Positions 27,674-36,224 of a stretch of DNA of 64,000 nucleotides are shown here, one piece after another; the first letter of the stretch is position 1, and every line of letters begins with the position of its first letter. Made by a program: the position numbers and the translations under genes. The DNA is from Bacteroidota bacterium (GTDB lineage Bacteria > Bacteroidota > Bacteroidia > Bacteroidales > Prolixibacteraceae). The stretch lies in contig JAHEYT010000049.1 of the NCBI GenBank assembly GCA_023251455.1, positions 1 through 64,000 on the forward strand, given 5' to 3'. The notes under the pieces were generated by a model that worked only from the letters and a program-made list of their open reading frames with translations, did no database searches and was not told the origin of the DNA.

Positions 27674-28393
27674 TTAAAATTTCAGGTAAAAATCTTTCGT
27701 CAGCTCCTTATATTCCGGAGTATAATCGTGGTGCTTTTCAAATTCAATCATCAGGTTTTCTTCCTGAATTATGGATTCTGTATTGGTCAATTCAATCAAT
27801 ATCCTGAACTCTGGCTTGATCGGATTCGGTTTTACCCGACACAATCTCGAAATAAAAAGCTTGTTCGAATCAGCCAGCAAAACTATCTCCGGAAGGCTTT
27901 CAATCGGCAGCACAAGGCTTATTCTTCCCTTTTCAGAAAGCATATTTGCTGCTCCTGAAATCAGAACATCCAAAGGCAGCGAATCGGAATGGCGAGCCTG
28001 CGCACGATTTTCAAGCGGAGCTTTTACTCCGTTTGTAAAGAATGGCGGATTGCTCACAATCAGATCGTATTTCCGATTTGTTCGCTCAGCAAATTCCTGA
28101 AAACTGAACAACTCAGGATGAATTCGCTCGCCCCAGTGTGATTGTTGAATATTCTGAACGGCCTCATCAAATGCTTCTGTGTCAACTTCAATGGCATCGA
28201 TTTGCGCCTTACCGTTTTTCTGAGCAATCATCAAGGCAATCAATCCGGTACCGGTTCCAATATCCAGAATTCGTTCAGCACCTGAAGGATCAGTCCAGGC
28301 GCCAAGCAGAACGCCATCCATGCCCACTTTCATTGCTGATCGTTCCTGCACGATGCGAAATTGTTTGAATTGGAAATATGAGTTTCGGGGCAT
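27674..28393 (-). CDS. trmN6: tRNA1(Val) adenine-37 N6-methyltransferase
   Basis: A 239-residue class I SAM methyltransferase of the TrmN6/YfiC family. It starts with FQFKQFRIVQERSAMKVGMDGVLLG (in pieces), has the SAM motif I ILDIGTGTGLIALM and the N6-adenine catalytic tetrad in SNPPFFTNG. It methylates A37 of tRNA-Val. It begins 3 bp after the hipA stop, so it is probably transcribed with the hipBA unit although functionally unrelated. Confidence 0.88.
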   Translation of the reverse strand: MPRNSYFQFKQFRIVQERSAMKVGMDGVLLGAWTDPSGAERILDIGTGTGLIALMIAQKNGKAQIDAIEVDTEAFDEAVQNIQQSHWGERIHPELFSFQEFAERTNRKYDLIVSNPPFFTNGVKAPLENRAQARHSDSLPLDVLISGAANMLSEKGRISLVLPIESLPEIVLLADSNKLFISRLCRVKPNPIKPEFRILIELTNTESIIQEENLMIEFEKHHDYTPEYKELTKDFYLKF

Positions 28394-28396
28394 AGG

Positions 28397-29689
28397 TTAT
28401 AGAATTACCAACGTTTCCCCAATCGCATCCCTCAACTTAGCCTCCACATTTACCTGTTCAGCAAATTCATGCCATTTGGCAACCGTTTCGGCTATTTGCT
28501 GAATGATGGCGGGTGCTTTTTTTACATTCATCTGGCGGCCAACTTCTAGTAAATCGTCGCGGGTAATTCCCTGCCGCTTGCCGTTTATGCTCAGCGCATG
28601 TTGGCTTACCCAGGCGCTTCCGGGGCGGTAAGCATGGCAAACATCGTAGGCAGGTGCTAATCGCCACTCGCCCTGCGGGTTCATCAGAAAAGCAAAATTC
28701 TTGGTATGGTCGTCGCAGTTTTGGGCCATCACGTTGAAAACCATTCTCCGGTACATCTGTTCCGCCTCCGGATAGGTCAACCGTAACAGACGCATCGTCT
28801 GGAACAATTGTTCGTAGCTGTACGAATAAATATCGTTAAAATCGTAATGCATCATGGCACAGAACGTTTGCACATGTAGCTTCTGGCTTCCGGTAGGGCG
28901 ATCAAATCGGCGGGTCATAAAATGTGCGCGCCCATTTTTTTCGATCAGACGACATTCCATCATTTCAATACCACAAGCCACAGCCATCAGGTAATAGGCC
29001 ATTTCAACGCGGCCATAACCAAACGTGGCACCAAACTGAGCGTCGTCAACCCCGTCGAATTTTAGCAGCCAATGAGAAAAGCCTTCGGGAGCATCAGTTT
29101 GTCCCGAACGAACCTCGCCGGTTTCGGCATTCCAGGCTACAATGGCCTTTGCCCTCGCACCACCGGCAGAAGTACCAATTTTCAGAATATCGGAAAGTGC
29201 TTTTTGTTCGTCGTGCGAAATGTCTGTTTGAAACGATTGTCGGCCTGTTAAAATTTGCTGTGCCACATCAACCAAACTACTGATTTCAACTTTCGACGAC
29301 AGATTGGCCGAAGGCGGGACCACTGGCTCGAAATCCAATGCACCCATTCCACGCTTCCCGGCAAAGCAAAGCATTTCAACTGGGTTCATACTTCCAGAAG
29401 ATCGCCCAACACGAGCAAGCCAAGTGTTAATAAGTGTATTTCCATAGCGGTCGGGCAAAACATCAGCCAACAAACCAGGTAAGCCTTTAAACGTTGAACT
29501 GCCTGCCAATTCAGGAAACGAAAAAACCGTATCTCGCGCCCTGTTTATCGGCATTTTCAATGGCGCTACATCAAACTCATAGCGCACAAAATCAGGATCG
29601 AACTCAAAATCGGCAACTCCTGAATCCGAATTCCAGTGAATAGCACCAATACGTTTATTCCAAATATTTATGAAAGCATTTTCAATCAT
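28397..29689 (-). CDS. hipA: HipA-family serine/threonine kinase toxin
   Basis: A 430-residue HipA kinase: an N-terminal HipA_N domain (about 1-110, LLADVLPDRYG), and a kinase core with GTSAGGARAKA as glycine-rich P-loop, LLKFDGV, the catalytic loop QNCDDHTKNF and the metal-binding LAPAYDV. HipA toxins phosphorylate translation factors such as glutamyl-tRNA synthetase and cause growth arrest. ATG 29689 overlaps the hipB TGA by one base (TGATG), so translation is coupled. All catalytic motifs are present. Confidence 0.92.
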   Translation of the reverse strand: MIENAFINIWNKRIGAIHWNSDSGVADFEFDPDFVRYEFDVAPLKMPINRARDTVFSFPELAGSSTFKGLPGLLADVLPDRYGNTLINTWLARVGRSSGSMNPVEMLCFAGKRGMGALDFEPVVPPSANLSSKVEISSLVDVAQQILTGRQSFQTDISHDEQKALSDILKIGTSAGGARAKAIVAWNAETGEVRSGQTDAPEGFSHWLLKFDGVDDAQFGATFGYGRVEMAYYLMAVACGIEMMECRLIEKNGRAHFMTRRFDRPTGSQKLHVQTFCAMMHYDFNDIYSYSYEQLFQTMRLLRLTYPEAEQMYRRMVFNVMAQNCDDHTKNFAFLMNPQGEWRLAPAYDVCHAYRPGSAWVSQHALSINGKRQGITRDDLLEVGRQMNVKKAPAIIQQIAETVAKWHEFAEQVNVEAKLRDAIGETLVIL

Positions 29690-30045
29690 CACCAATCGGG
29701 TAAAGAATATGGTTTTAAACCATCAGTTTTGGGAGGTCGGGCTCGCCTGCGCTTTTTCATCTCCAGTTTCGCAAGATACATGGGGCTAACCTTTTCTTCA
29801 ACCTGAAAAACTTTTAGGAACGACATTTGATTGAGTACCCTCAAAATCTGAATCAACGAAAGAAGCGTTCCCCCACGCCCATTTTCGATTTGACTCAGAG
29901 TACTCCGGTTAACTCCGGCAGCATCGGCCACCTGTTGCTGATTCTTATTCTGACGAAGGCGTGTTTGCTGAACAAATTGGCCAATCTTTTCAAGCAATGC
30001 CCTATCGCTTAATTCATTCCAATTAATGTTTGTATTTTCCATCAT
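29689..30045 (-). CDS. hipB: HipB-like XRE-family antitoxin
   Basis: A 118-residue Cro/C1-type DNA-binding protein. The helix-turn-helix is about residues 27-80 (RLRQNKNQQQVADAAGVNRS, then TLSQIENGR). A C-terminal basic tail follows (KKRRRARPP). It is expected to bind HipA and repress the hipBA promoter in the 185 bp upstream. It precedes hipA with a TGATG overlap, the canonical order. It ends in TGA. Confidence 0.9.
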   Translation of the reverse strand: MMENTNINWNELSDRALLEKIGQFVQQTRLRQNKNQQQVADAAGVNRSTLSQIENGRGGTLLSLIQILRVLNQMSFLKVFQVEEKVSPMYLAKLEMKKRRRARPPKTDGLKPYSLPDW

Positions 30046-30232
30046 TATATTGTTTTTTAATAGTTATTGATGGTTTTTATACACAAATATAACATTTAAT
30101 TGAAGGTCAAACAAATTTTCACATTATCTTTTATATATTGATGGCTTTATTCAACACTAATAGCTTTTTAATAACTTTATGTCGGTTTTTATAATCAATA
30201 AACCATTTAACACTCAAAATTCTGAAGCTTCG

Positions 30233-30854
30233 CTATCCGCCCCAATTTTCCCGATCCAAACTTCGGTACTGGATGGCTTCCGACAAATGGTGACTTTCAA
30301 CCCGCTCATTGCCTTCCAGATCGGCAATGGTGCGCGAAACCTTCAGGATACGGTCGTAAGCCCGAGCCGACAAACCCAGTTTTTCCATCGCATTTTTCAG
30401 TAAACTGCTGCTGGCTTCGTCCAGATCTACATATTGACGAATCATTTTCGACGACATTTGGGCATTGCAAAATACGCCTTCGCTTTTAGTAAACCGCTGA
30501 GATTGTATTTCACGGGCTTTAATTACCCGTTCACGTATAGCAGTGCTGGGTTCAGTCGCCGCCTGATCTGACAATTTTTTGAAGGGAACTGGAACCACTT
30601 CCAGGTGAATGTCGATGCGGTCGAGCAGCGGGCCGGAAATTTTATTGAGGTATTTGGGTACCATTCCTGGAGCACAAACACACTCCTTAGTCGGATGGTT
30701 GTAATAGCCGCAAGGACATGGATTCATCGAAGTTACCAGCATAAAACTTGCCGGATATTCCACCGAAAATTTCGCCCGCGAAATAGTGATCGTCCGGTCT
30801 TCCAGCGGTTGGCGCATCACTTCGAGTACCTGCCTTTTAAACTCTGGAAGCTCA
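30233..30854 (-). pseudogene. comM: 3' fragment of comM (Mg-chelatase-like ATPase) cut by the element
   Basis: Encodes the last ~206 residues of ComM, starting at [18 protein letters not shown] and containing the Mg-chelatase C-terminal domain with [24 protein letters not shown] and [18 protein letters not shown]. The 5' part lies at 37851-38770, across the 7.0 kb element. Joined at the TCA core, the two parts give an uninterrupted 512-residue ComM. Element sequence supplies an ATG at 30907 in frame, so a short 224-residue fusion could be translated, but it lacks the Walker motifs. Confidence 0.92.
30852..30854. other. Left attachment-site core (TCA) of the comM element
   Basis: This is the point where comM homology stops. 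Only TCA is shared by both ends of the element; the outer host bases form CTGGA..TCCAG arms, the partly palindromic attB expected of a large serine recombinase. Confidence 0.8.
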
Positions 30855-30928
30855 CCTTTGTGAAAACAGTTGCACCGTATTCCCAGATTGCCTACATTCG
30901 TGTTCATATACTAATAATAAGACGTGTT

Positions 30929-32683
30929 ATGATAGCAGCATTCCTAATTCGGTGTAGCACCAATAAAGGCGATTACGACCGACAGATTAAAGACTTAACT
31001 AAGGTAGCAATTCAATTTAATTTTAAGGTTAATGATAAATTTATATTTGGTGAATACGTGACCGGAAAAGATGACACCACCAAAGGCGATAGAAAATCCA
31101 TAAGAAAATTAAGGGAAGCAGCCGAAGAAAAAAAGTTTGATGTCATATTGGTTAATGAAGTTAGCCGAATGAGTAGGGATTCTTTATCTGGACGGTATTA
31201 CATAAGGCAGTTTAATAATATGGGAATTCCGGTATATTTTAGAGATAGAAATAATTGGACAATTGATTTAAACACCAGAATAGTTAATTCAGGTTTTGAA
31301 AAAGAACTAGGTAACTTTTTTGACGGTGCAGCCGAATATCTAAAATCGTTAATGACTCAAACCGCATCCGGAAGACGAAAGAGATTAGAAGATAACCAAA
31401 TGATACAAGGTACAGCCGCCTTTGGTTATATGAAATTAGGCGGTAAGGATAAAACAATTAAGAATACTGTTATTATTAATCCAGAAACATATCAGATTGT
31501 AATTGATACTTTCGATAAATATTTAGCAGAAGGCGGAACACTTAAAAGCACATCTTTAGCAATCTCAACAAAGTACAATCAAAGGTTTTCAACAGGAAAA
31601 ATAAACCACATTCTTAATTATTCCGGCTATTATTCAGGGCAAACAGTTGTAAATGTAAAAGACCCAGATAGACAGGATAAAATAGAGCCATTTACTTTAA
31701 CCTTTGACCCAATAATAAAAGAAGAAACATTTTTAAAAACTAGGGAAAAACTATCTGGTAATCGGTCATCTATTAAACCCTATAACATTAAGCAAAGAGT
31801 ACATTTACTTTCAAGGCTAATTAAATGCTCTTTTTGTGGGCATTCATTTACACCCAGAAAGCGAAATGATAATAGAACCGCTCACAATTGGTCGTGTATG
31901 TCAAGAATTAATAATAGTTCAGAATGTCACAGCTATATTAATTTGAATGATGAAAAAATGACTGCTCTATTCTGGAATTTTATTAAGAAAGAATTGATTA
32001 TCTACACCGATATAAACAACGAAGAAAGAGAAAGCCGAATAAAGGAAGAAACACAAAAAATATTAAAATGTCAGGAAGAAATAGAAGACTTGACAAATAA
32101 TATTGAAGACCAGAAAAAGAAACAATTAAAAGCATATAATGCTTATATGAGTGCAGCGGAAAATCTGGAAACAATAGCATTAGAATTTTATAACAAAACA
32201 CTTTCAGAAACTAAAAAAGAAGTTGATTATTTAGAAACAAGAATATTATCGCTTGCAAGTTTTGTAAATGATTCGACAAATAAAATAACAAGGTATTCAC
32301 AAACCGACTTCACCCAATCCTATATTAAAGAAATTGAATCTGATTTTGATAAGCAAAGAAATTTATTCGTTGAATACATTAAAGCCATTTATCCATACAA
32401 AGTAAATTATAGAGTAGTAGTTTTTGAAGTTCACACAGTAGACGGAATCTTTAATATCCTGTTAAATGGAAATCAAAGGAATCACAGAGAAGCCTATTAT
32501 ATCAGCAGCATTTATGCAATTTGGCAGAACAGTATTAATAAATATCCGGCTTATGAATCAGGAGACTATTTTCTAATAACAAATCCTAATATGGTAATGG
32601 AATCAGAAGAACCGGAAGCAATGGTAACCTATGATGAAATGACAGAAGTATGCAAACTTAATGAATGGACTTTAGAATATTAA
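30929..32683 (+). CDS. Large serine recombinase (integrase)
   Basis: A 584-residue protein from ATG 30929, the first in-frame ATG inside the element. The resolvase domain has catalytic Ser10 with Arg8 (IRCSTNK) and the NEVSRMSRDS arginines (R80, R83). A recombinase domain follows, then a zinc ribbon with C300, C303, C323 and C333, and a long coiled coil (about 345-430). This is the standard layout of large serine integrases, which recombine attP with attB and need a directionality factor for excision. It has five Trp codons, all TGG, and no in-frame UGA. The frame is open further upstream into comM, but that part is antisense to comM. Confidence 0.95.
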   Translation: MIAAFLIRCSTNKGDYDRQIKDLTKVAIQFNFKVNDKFIFGEYVTGKDDTTKGDRKSIRKLREAAEEKKFDVILVNEVSRMSRDSLSGRYYIRQFNNMGIPVYFRDRNNWTIDLNTRIVNSGFEKELGNFFDGAAEYLKSLMTQTASGRRKRLEDNQMIQGTAAFGYMKLGGKDKTIKNTVIINPETYQIVIDTFDKYLAEGGTLKSTSLAISTKYNQRFSTGKINHILNYSGYYSGQTVVNVKDPDRQDKIEPFTLTFDPIIKEETFLKTREKLSGNRSSIKPYNIKQRVHLLSRLIKCSFCGHSFTPRKRNDNRTAHNWSCMSRINNSSECHSYINLNDEKMTALFWNFIKKELIIYTDINNEERESRIKEETQKILKCQEEIEDLTNNIEDQKKKQLKAYNAYMSAAENLETIALEFYNKTLSETKKEVDYLETRILSLASFVNDSTNKITRYSQTDFTQSYIKEIESDFDKQRNLFVEYIKAIYPYKVNYRVVVFEVHTVDGIFNILLNGNQRNHREAYYISSIYAIWQNSINKYPAYESGDYFLITNPNMVMESEEPEAMVTYDEMTEVCKLNEWTLEY

Positions 32684-33288
32684 AACATAAAAGAATAAAA
32701 CCGGAGCAGCTTTAAATATATTTCTGTAAAAAATAGTAGAAGCCCCCCCTATGTTAAGAAAATGTGCTATTGCTCATAAACCACACCCCCTAGTACCCCG
32801 TAGAGAATATGGTTTTTATAGGGGTAGGGTTCACAGATTTTAATACTGTTTTCAAAATAGCAAATAACAGGTTTAAGGCTTATTTATCCGGTCTGATTTA
32901 TGAATAGTAAAAATATTATTCAGTTGCCAAAATACTAAGCAGATAACAAACCAAAATAGACTAATCCATATTAACACGAACAAAAGCAACTTTAAGCCGA
33001 TAATGTAATACAATCGAATTTTAATAAATCAAATTATTACAGCTATCCTGTTTCGGTTACTGTATAAAATATTGTACCACAATTCAGGAATTATTTTGCA
33101 TTGCGTTTATTAAATTGCAGAATAATTATAAAAAGACAAAACACCAAATAAAGACATATTACAGACCCGTATATATGTTATAAGCAAATACCCAGTCATC
33201 CCAACAACCCCCGACCAGATACTTAAAAAAAGGCTTTTTTATATCCATATATAAGCCGATACCAAATAACAACAATAAATAAAATTGT
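32684..33288. other. Noncoding AT-rich region after the integrase
   Basis: About 600 bases with no convincing gene. C-rich and G-rich tracts (TACCCC near 32795 and GGGGTA near 32821) could pair. The word AAGCCGATA occurs twice (near 32994 and 33254). It may hold an origin, an excision site or a small RNA, but nothing definite is visible. I found no tRNA-like T-arm. Confidence 0.4.
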
Positions 33289-33459
33289 ATGAACGATTCG
33301 CAATCTGTTTTAAGATTACCAAAAGAGTTAAAAGAATTAGTTAATAGATACGCTTCAAAAATAAATATTAAGCCGTCAAAGCTTATGAGAGACGCAATCA
33401 AAAAAGAAATAGATAAACTAATCGAGATTGAAAACCTGATTTATAAATTAGAAAACTAA
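33289..33459 (+). CDS. Small ribbon-helix-helix-like protein
   Basis: A 56-residue protein: a short beta strand with alternating residues (SQSVLRLPKEL), then two helices ending in KPSKLMRDAIKKEIDKL. This is the pattern of CopG/Arc-type dimeric DNA-binding proteins. It could repress element genes or serve as the excision directionality factor; neither is shown. It ends in TAA. It is preceded by an A/T-rich leader with a weak ribosome site. Confidence 0.65.
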   Translation: MNDSQSVLRLPKELKELVNRYASKINIKPSKLMRDAIKKEIDKLIEIENLIYKLEN

Positions 33460-33867
33460 ATATTGAATCCGGCAATTAATAAGCGATTTGAAAAACCAAT
33501 AATTATTTTCAAAAATATATGTAGTTTTTTGAACCCTTTGGTATTTATATAAAAGGAAAAGCGGTTAAGGATATTTAACCAATTGACTTTTTAAAAATTC
33601 GTTTAAGCTTCTGAATTTGTACGAAAGAGAGTTTGCCATAGATATATATATTCTATTGGCATCTCTTTTTATTTAGTTTCAAGGTGTAGGATTTTTTCAG
33701 CCTGAAACATCAAATTTGTATAAAGATTATAAGTCTGAAAAAAAACCGCAGTCTCTTTATTTTTGACATTTTCAATTTCCTTAAGCAAAAAGATAAATAC
33801 ACATTTTAGATGTGTTACAACTTACCAGATTAATTTAAGCATAACAACATTTACAAATTTTGAAGCA
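33460..33867. promoter_or_regulatory. Long structured leader upstream of the helicase-like gene
   Basis: About 400 noncoding bases. It starts with a segment at 33506-33564 that recurs at 35747-35806 (candidate promoter/operator). Next is a bulged hairpin at 33626-33666 followed by T-run TCTCTTTTT, then a second stem (GTTTCAAGG at about 33676 against CCTGAAAC at about 33702). The arrangement suggests an attenuator or small regulatory RNA controlling the UGA-containing operon. Confidence 0.45.
33626..33670 (+). terminator. Hairpin plus T-run in the helicase leader
   Basis: Arms AGAGAG..TGCCATAG (33626-33641) and CTATTGGCATCTCT (33653-33666) pair with a bulge, followed by five to six T. It could terminate the preceding small gene or attenuate the next one. 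Confidence 0.5.
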
Positions 33868-35715
33868 ATGAAACAATTAAGTCAATTACAACAAATCGGA
33901 ATTACAGAAATTCCAAGCAACTGCATATTTAATAAAATCGTTTGCGGTTGTGGCGGTACATCATTAGAGATAGAAAATATGAATAGGGATTCTATTATTT
34001 GCGTACCTAGACAAAAGATGATTAGTAACAAAACCAGACAGTACCCGAACGAAAGAACACCGGACGATTTTATTTTATTCGGAGTTATGGAAGGAATCTA
34101 TAAAGATGATATTGCGGAGTACCTTAAAAACAATAAAGTTCATAAGATTATTACAACCTATGACAGTTTACACAAAGTTATTGAAGCAATAACGGAATCC
34201 GGAGAACGCAAATTGCAATCTTATTTTCTGCTAATTGATGAGGTACACGCTTTAATGAACGATTATAAATTACGGAAGGATGCAATAAAGCCATTATTAA
34301 AGGATTACAAGCTTTTTGATAATTGGTGCTGAATGACTGCCACGCCGAACGAACCAGAATTTACACTTAAGGAGTTAAAAGATATTCCGATAATTATTGC
34401 ACCCTTTGAACTAGAGAAAATTTACATTACAAATAAGCCGACCACGCAAGTAGAAGCCACGGCCAGGAAATTAATATTAGATTATCTGGAAAACAAAATC
34501 GGCAACGCTCATATATTTGTTAATTCAGTCGAATTTATTGCAAAGCTTATTAAGGCTTGCAACTTAACAGAGGAGAATTGTAGAGCAATATGGAGCGATG
34601 GCAATAAAAGCTATAAACGAAGTGTTCAGGGAATCAAAAGAGGTGAACTACATACAGAAGCAAAGAAGATTAATTTTTATACTTCCACCTGTTACGATGG
34701 CTGTGATATTTTAGACAAAGAAGGACATTATATAATTATTTCTGACGGTGCAAAAGCTCACACGCTTGTTGATGTAGCAACACAAATGACACAGATAGTT
34801 TTCAGGATACGTGATACAAAATATAAAAATAAGGCAATACATATTTTCAGGGAAACCAGATACAGCAATTTTGTATCGTTTGAAGATTATAAAGCAGCAA
34901 CCGAAATATTAAAATCAGATGCGATTAAATTAGTTGAAACTTACAACAGCGTAACGGATGAAACAAAAGCTAAAATGAAAGAACTTGATTTGAATGATAT
35001 GTACATAACTAAAGAAAACAATCAATTTATTATTGACGAAAATTTGATAACATATGATTTAAGAAACTACAAATTAGCTATGAGTACTTACTCATCAGTT
35101 GCAAACTTACATTTAGAACAATTTACAACAGGCTTTGAAGTTGAAAACGATTATTCAAGTTTAGAAGATAAAGAAACACCGTCTGAAAAGCTTAAAAGAA
35201 ATGAGAACGCTAAAACAAATTTTAAAAACGCTTTTAATGAATATGCCAAAATTCAAAGTGAATATTTAGATAATAAGTTTAACCTTATCAGCAAAGCAGA
35301 CAGCGAAAGAATCTCTTATCTTTTGGAAGCATACCCAAATATAAAAGAAGCTTACAACCTGTTAGGAGTTAAAGAAGTTAAAGAATTAAACTACCACCAG
35401 ACAAATATTAAAAACAAATTGATTTCATTATCTGACGTAGGAAATGAAAATAAGATAGCAAAGATTCTATCAGGAACATTTAATATTAATATGTGGTACG
35501 AATTAGATAAAACTAAAGAAATAATTCAGAACGCTTACAATCAGTTAGAGATTAAGAAAACAGCCAAAGCAACCGATTTAAAAAAATATTATTTTACAGA
35601 GCCACGCACAAAAACAGTTTACAAAAACAAAACTGTAAATAATGAAAAGATAAATGTATCTAAAGAAAGAAAAGAAGGTTTGCATATTGTTTCGTCAAAA
35701 TACATTTTTAACTAA
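33868..35715 (+). CDS. Helicase-like ATPase interrupted by in-frame UGA (codon 155)
   Basis: Read through one TGA at 34330-34332, the gene encodes 615 residues; under the standard code it gives 154 and 460 residues. The first part has a motif I-like CGCGGTS (the usual Walker Lys is missing) and motif II LLIDEVHAL. The codon after the TGA starts MTATPNEP, the helicase motif III. So a single UGA separates motifs II and III of one superfamily 2-type domain, with no frameshift. Part two continues with ISDGAKAHTLVDVATQMTQ-like motifs (about residues 288-305). The target is unknown; replication or plasmid-like maintenance is possible. An ATG directly after the UGA could also allow reinitiation. Confidence 0.75.
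34330..34332 (+). other. In-frame UGA 1 (helicase-like gene)
   Basis: Context TGG-TGC-TGA-ATG-ACT. It lies between DEVH (motif II) and TATP (motif III). Trp or another hydrophobic residue at this beta-strand position would fit motif III. Confidence 0.85.
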
Positions 35716-35746
35716 TTAAATCCGGTCAGAAATAATATACATAGAA

Positions 35747-35806
35747 TTTTCAAAAACCTATGTGCAAAATATTTTCGACCGGTATTTATACTAAAGAAAA
35801 AGGAAT
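35747..35806 (+). promoter_or_regulatory. Second copy of the element's shared upstream motif
   Basis: TTTTCAAAAA..TATGT, then CC..GGTATTTATA and AAAG.AAAAGG, repeats the order and spacing of 33506-33564. Both copies lie upstream of gene starts in the element, so they are candidate promoter plus operator sites for one regulator. Confidence 0.5.
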
Positions 35807-35830
35807 ACTAACAATTAACAAATTCAACTA

Positions 35831-36055
35831 ATGGAAAACAAAATTCAAGGCGAAACAAGAGCGTTTAACAGAGAAGGCAATCTAATCAATAACACATTTC
35901 TTTATCTGGATGAAACAACAGGTAAATATGAATTTAGAGATATAAATAAACATCTTACAGATTTAGGATTGTTAGATGAAAAAACAAAAGAATTAGATAA
36001 GAGAGTGCAGATATTAAGCAATCAGATAAACGAAAGACTTAAGAAATATGAATAA
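35831..36055 (+). CDS. Small protein of unknown function, element gene
   Basis: A 74-residue protein starting MENKIQGETRAFNREGN. The C-terminal half (ELDKRVQILSNQINERLKKYE) is predicted helical or coiled-coil. No family was recognised. It leads a run of coupled genes: its stop overlaps the next ATG in ATGAATAA. No in-frame UGA; it ends in TAA. Confidence 0.6.
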   Translation: MENKIQGETRAFNREGNLINNTFLYLDETTGKYEFRDINKHLTDLGLLDEKTKELDKRVQILSNQINERLKKYE

Positions 36056-36224
36056 CGAACTATTTACAGCCTGACTATTATTTCAGCAGATTATAAACGA
36101 TATTGAAATGCTGCCAATTTATAGCTATACAAAACAGTTATTGAAATTAGAATATGATGCAGAAAAGAAAGTCGAGATTATTAAAAAGCATATCAAAATA
36201 TATAACCTAAAATTTAAATCATAA
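36048..36224 (+). CDS. 58-residue protein with in-frame UGA at codon 9
   Basis: ATG 36048 overlaps the preceding gene by 8 bp. Codons run MNNELFTA, then TGA (36072-36074), then LLFQQIINDIEMLPIYSYTK and on to TAA at 36222-36224, whose last A is the first base of the next gene's ATG (TAATG). The frame after the UGA stays open for 49 codons and ends exactly at a coupled start, which is hard to explain unless it is translated. The product is helical and unknown. The UGA is followed by CTA, a context known to favour readthrough in other systems. Confidence 0.6.
36072..36074 (+). other. In-frame UGA 2 (58-residue gene)
   Basis: Context ACA-GCC-TGA-CTA-TTA. A UGA-CUA context is readthrough-prone in several organisms. 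It lies at codon 9 of a gene bounded by two translational overlaps. Confidence 0.8.

Noticed and set aside
28397-30045. HipBA as cargo of the comM element
   Set aside because: It lies outside the comM attachment core, beyond the comM 3' fragment, and its base composition matches the host flank.
30605-30928. Extension of the serine recombinase reading frame 108 codons upstream
   Set aside because: Most of that stretch is antisense to the comM 3' fragment and lies outside the element; ATG 30929 begins the resolvase domain in the usual place.
32790-32830. Hairpin between TACCCC and GGGGTA as a defined RNA
   Set aside because: The stem is only 6 bp with a long loop; too weak to call.
32684-33867. 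A suppressor tRNA hidden in the element's noncoding segments
   Set aside because: I looked for a GGTTCRANYCC-type T-arm and acceptor pairing on both strands and saw none. A tRNA scan would be decisive.
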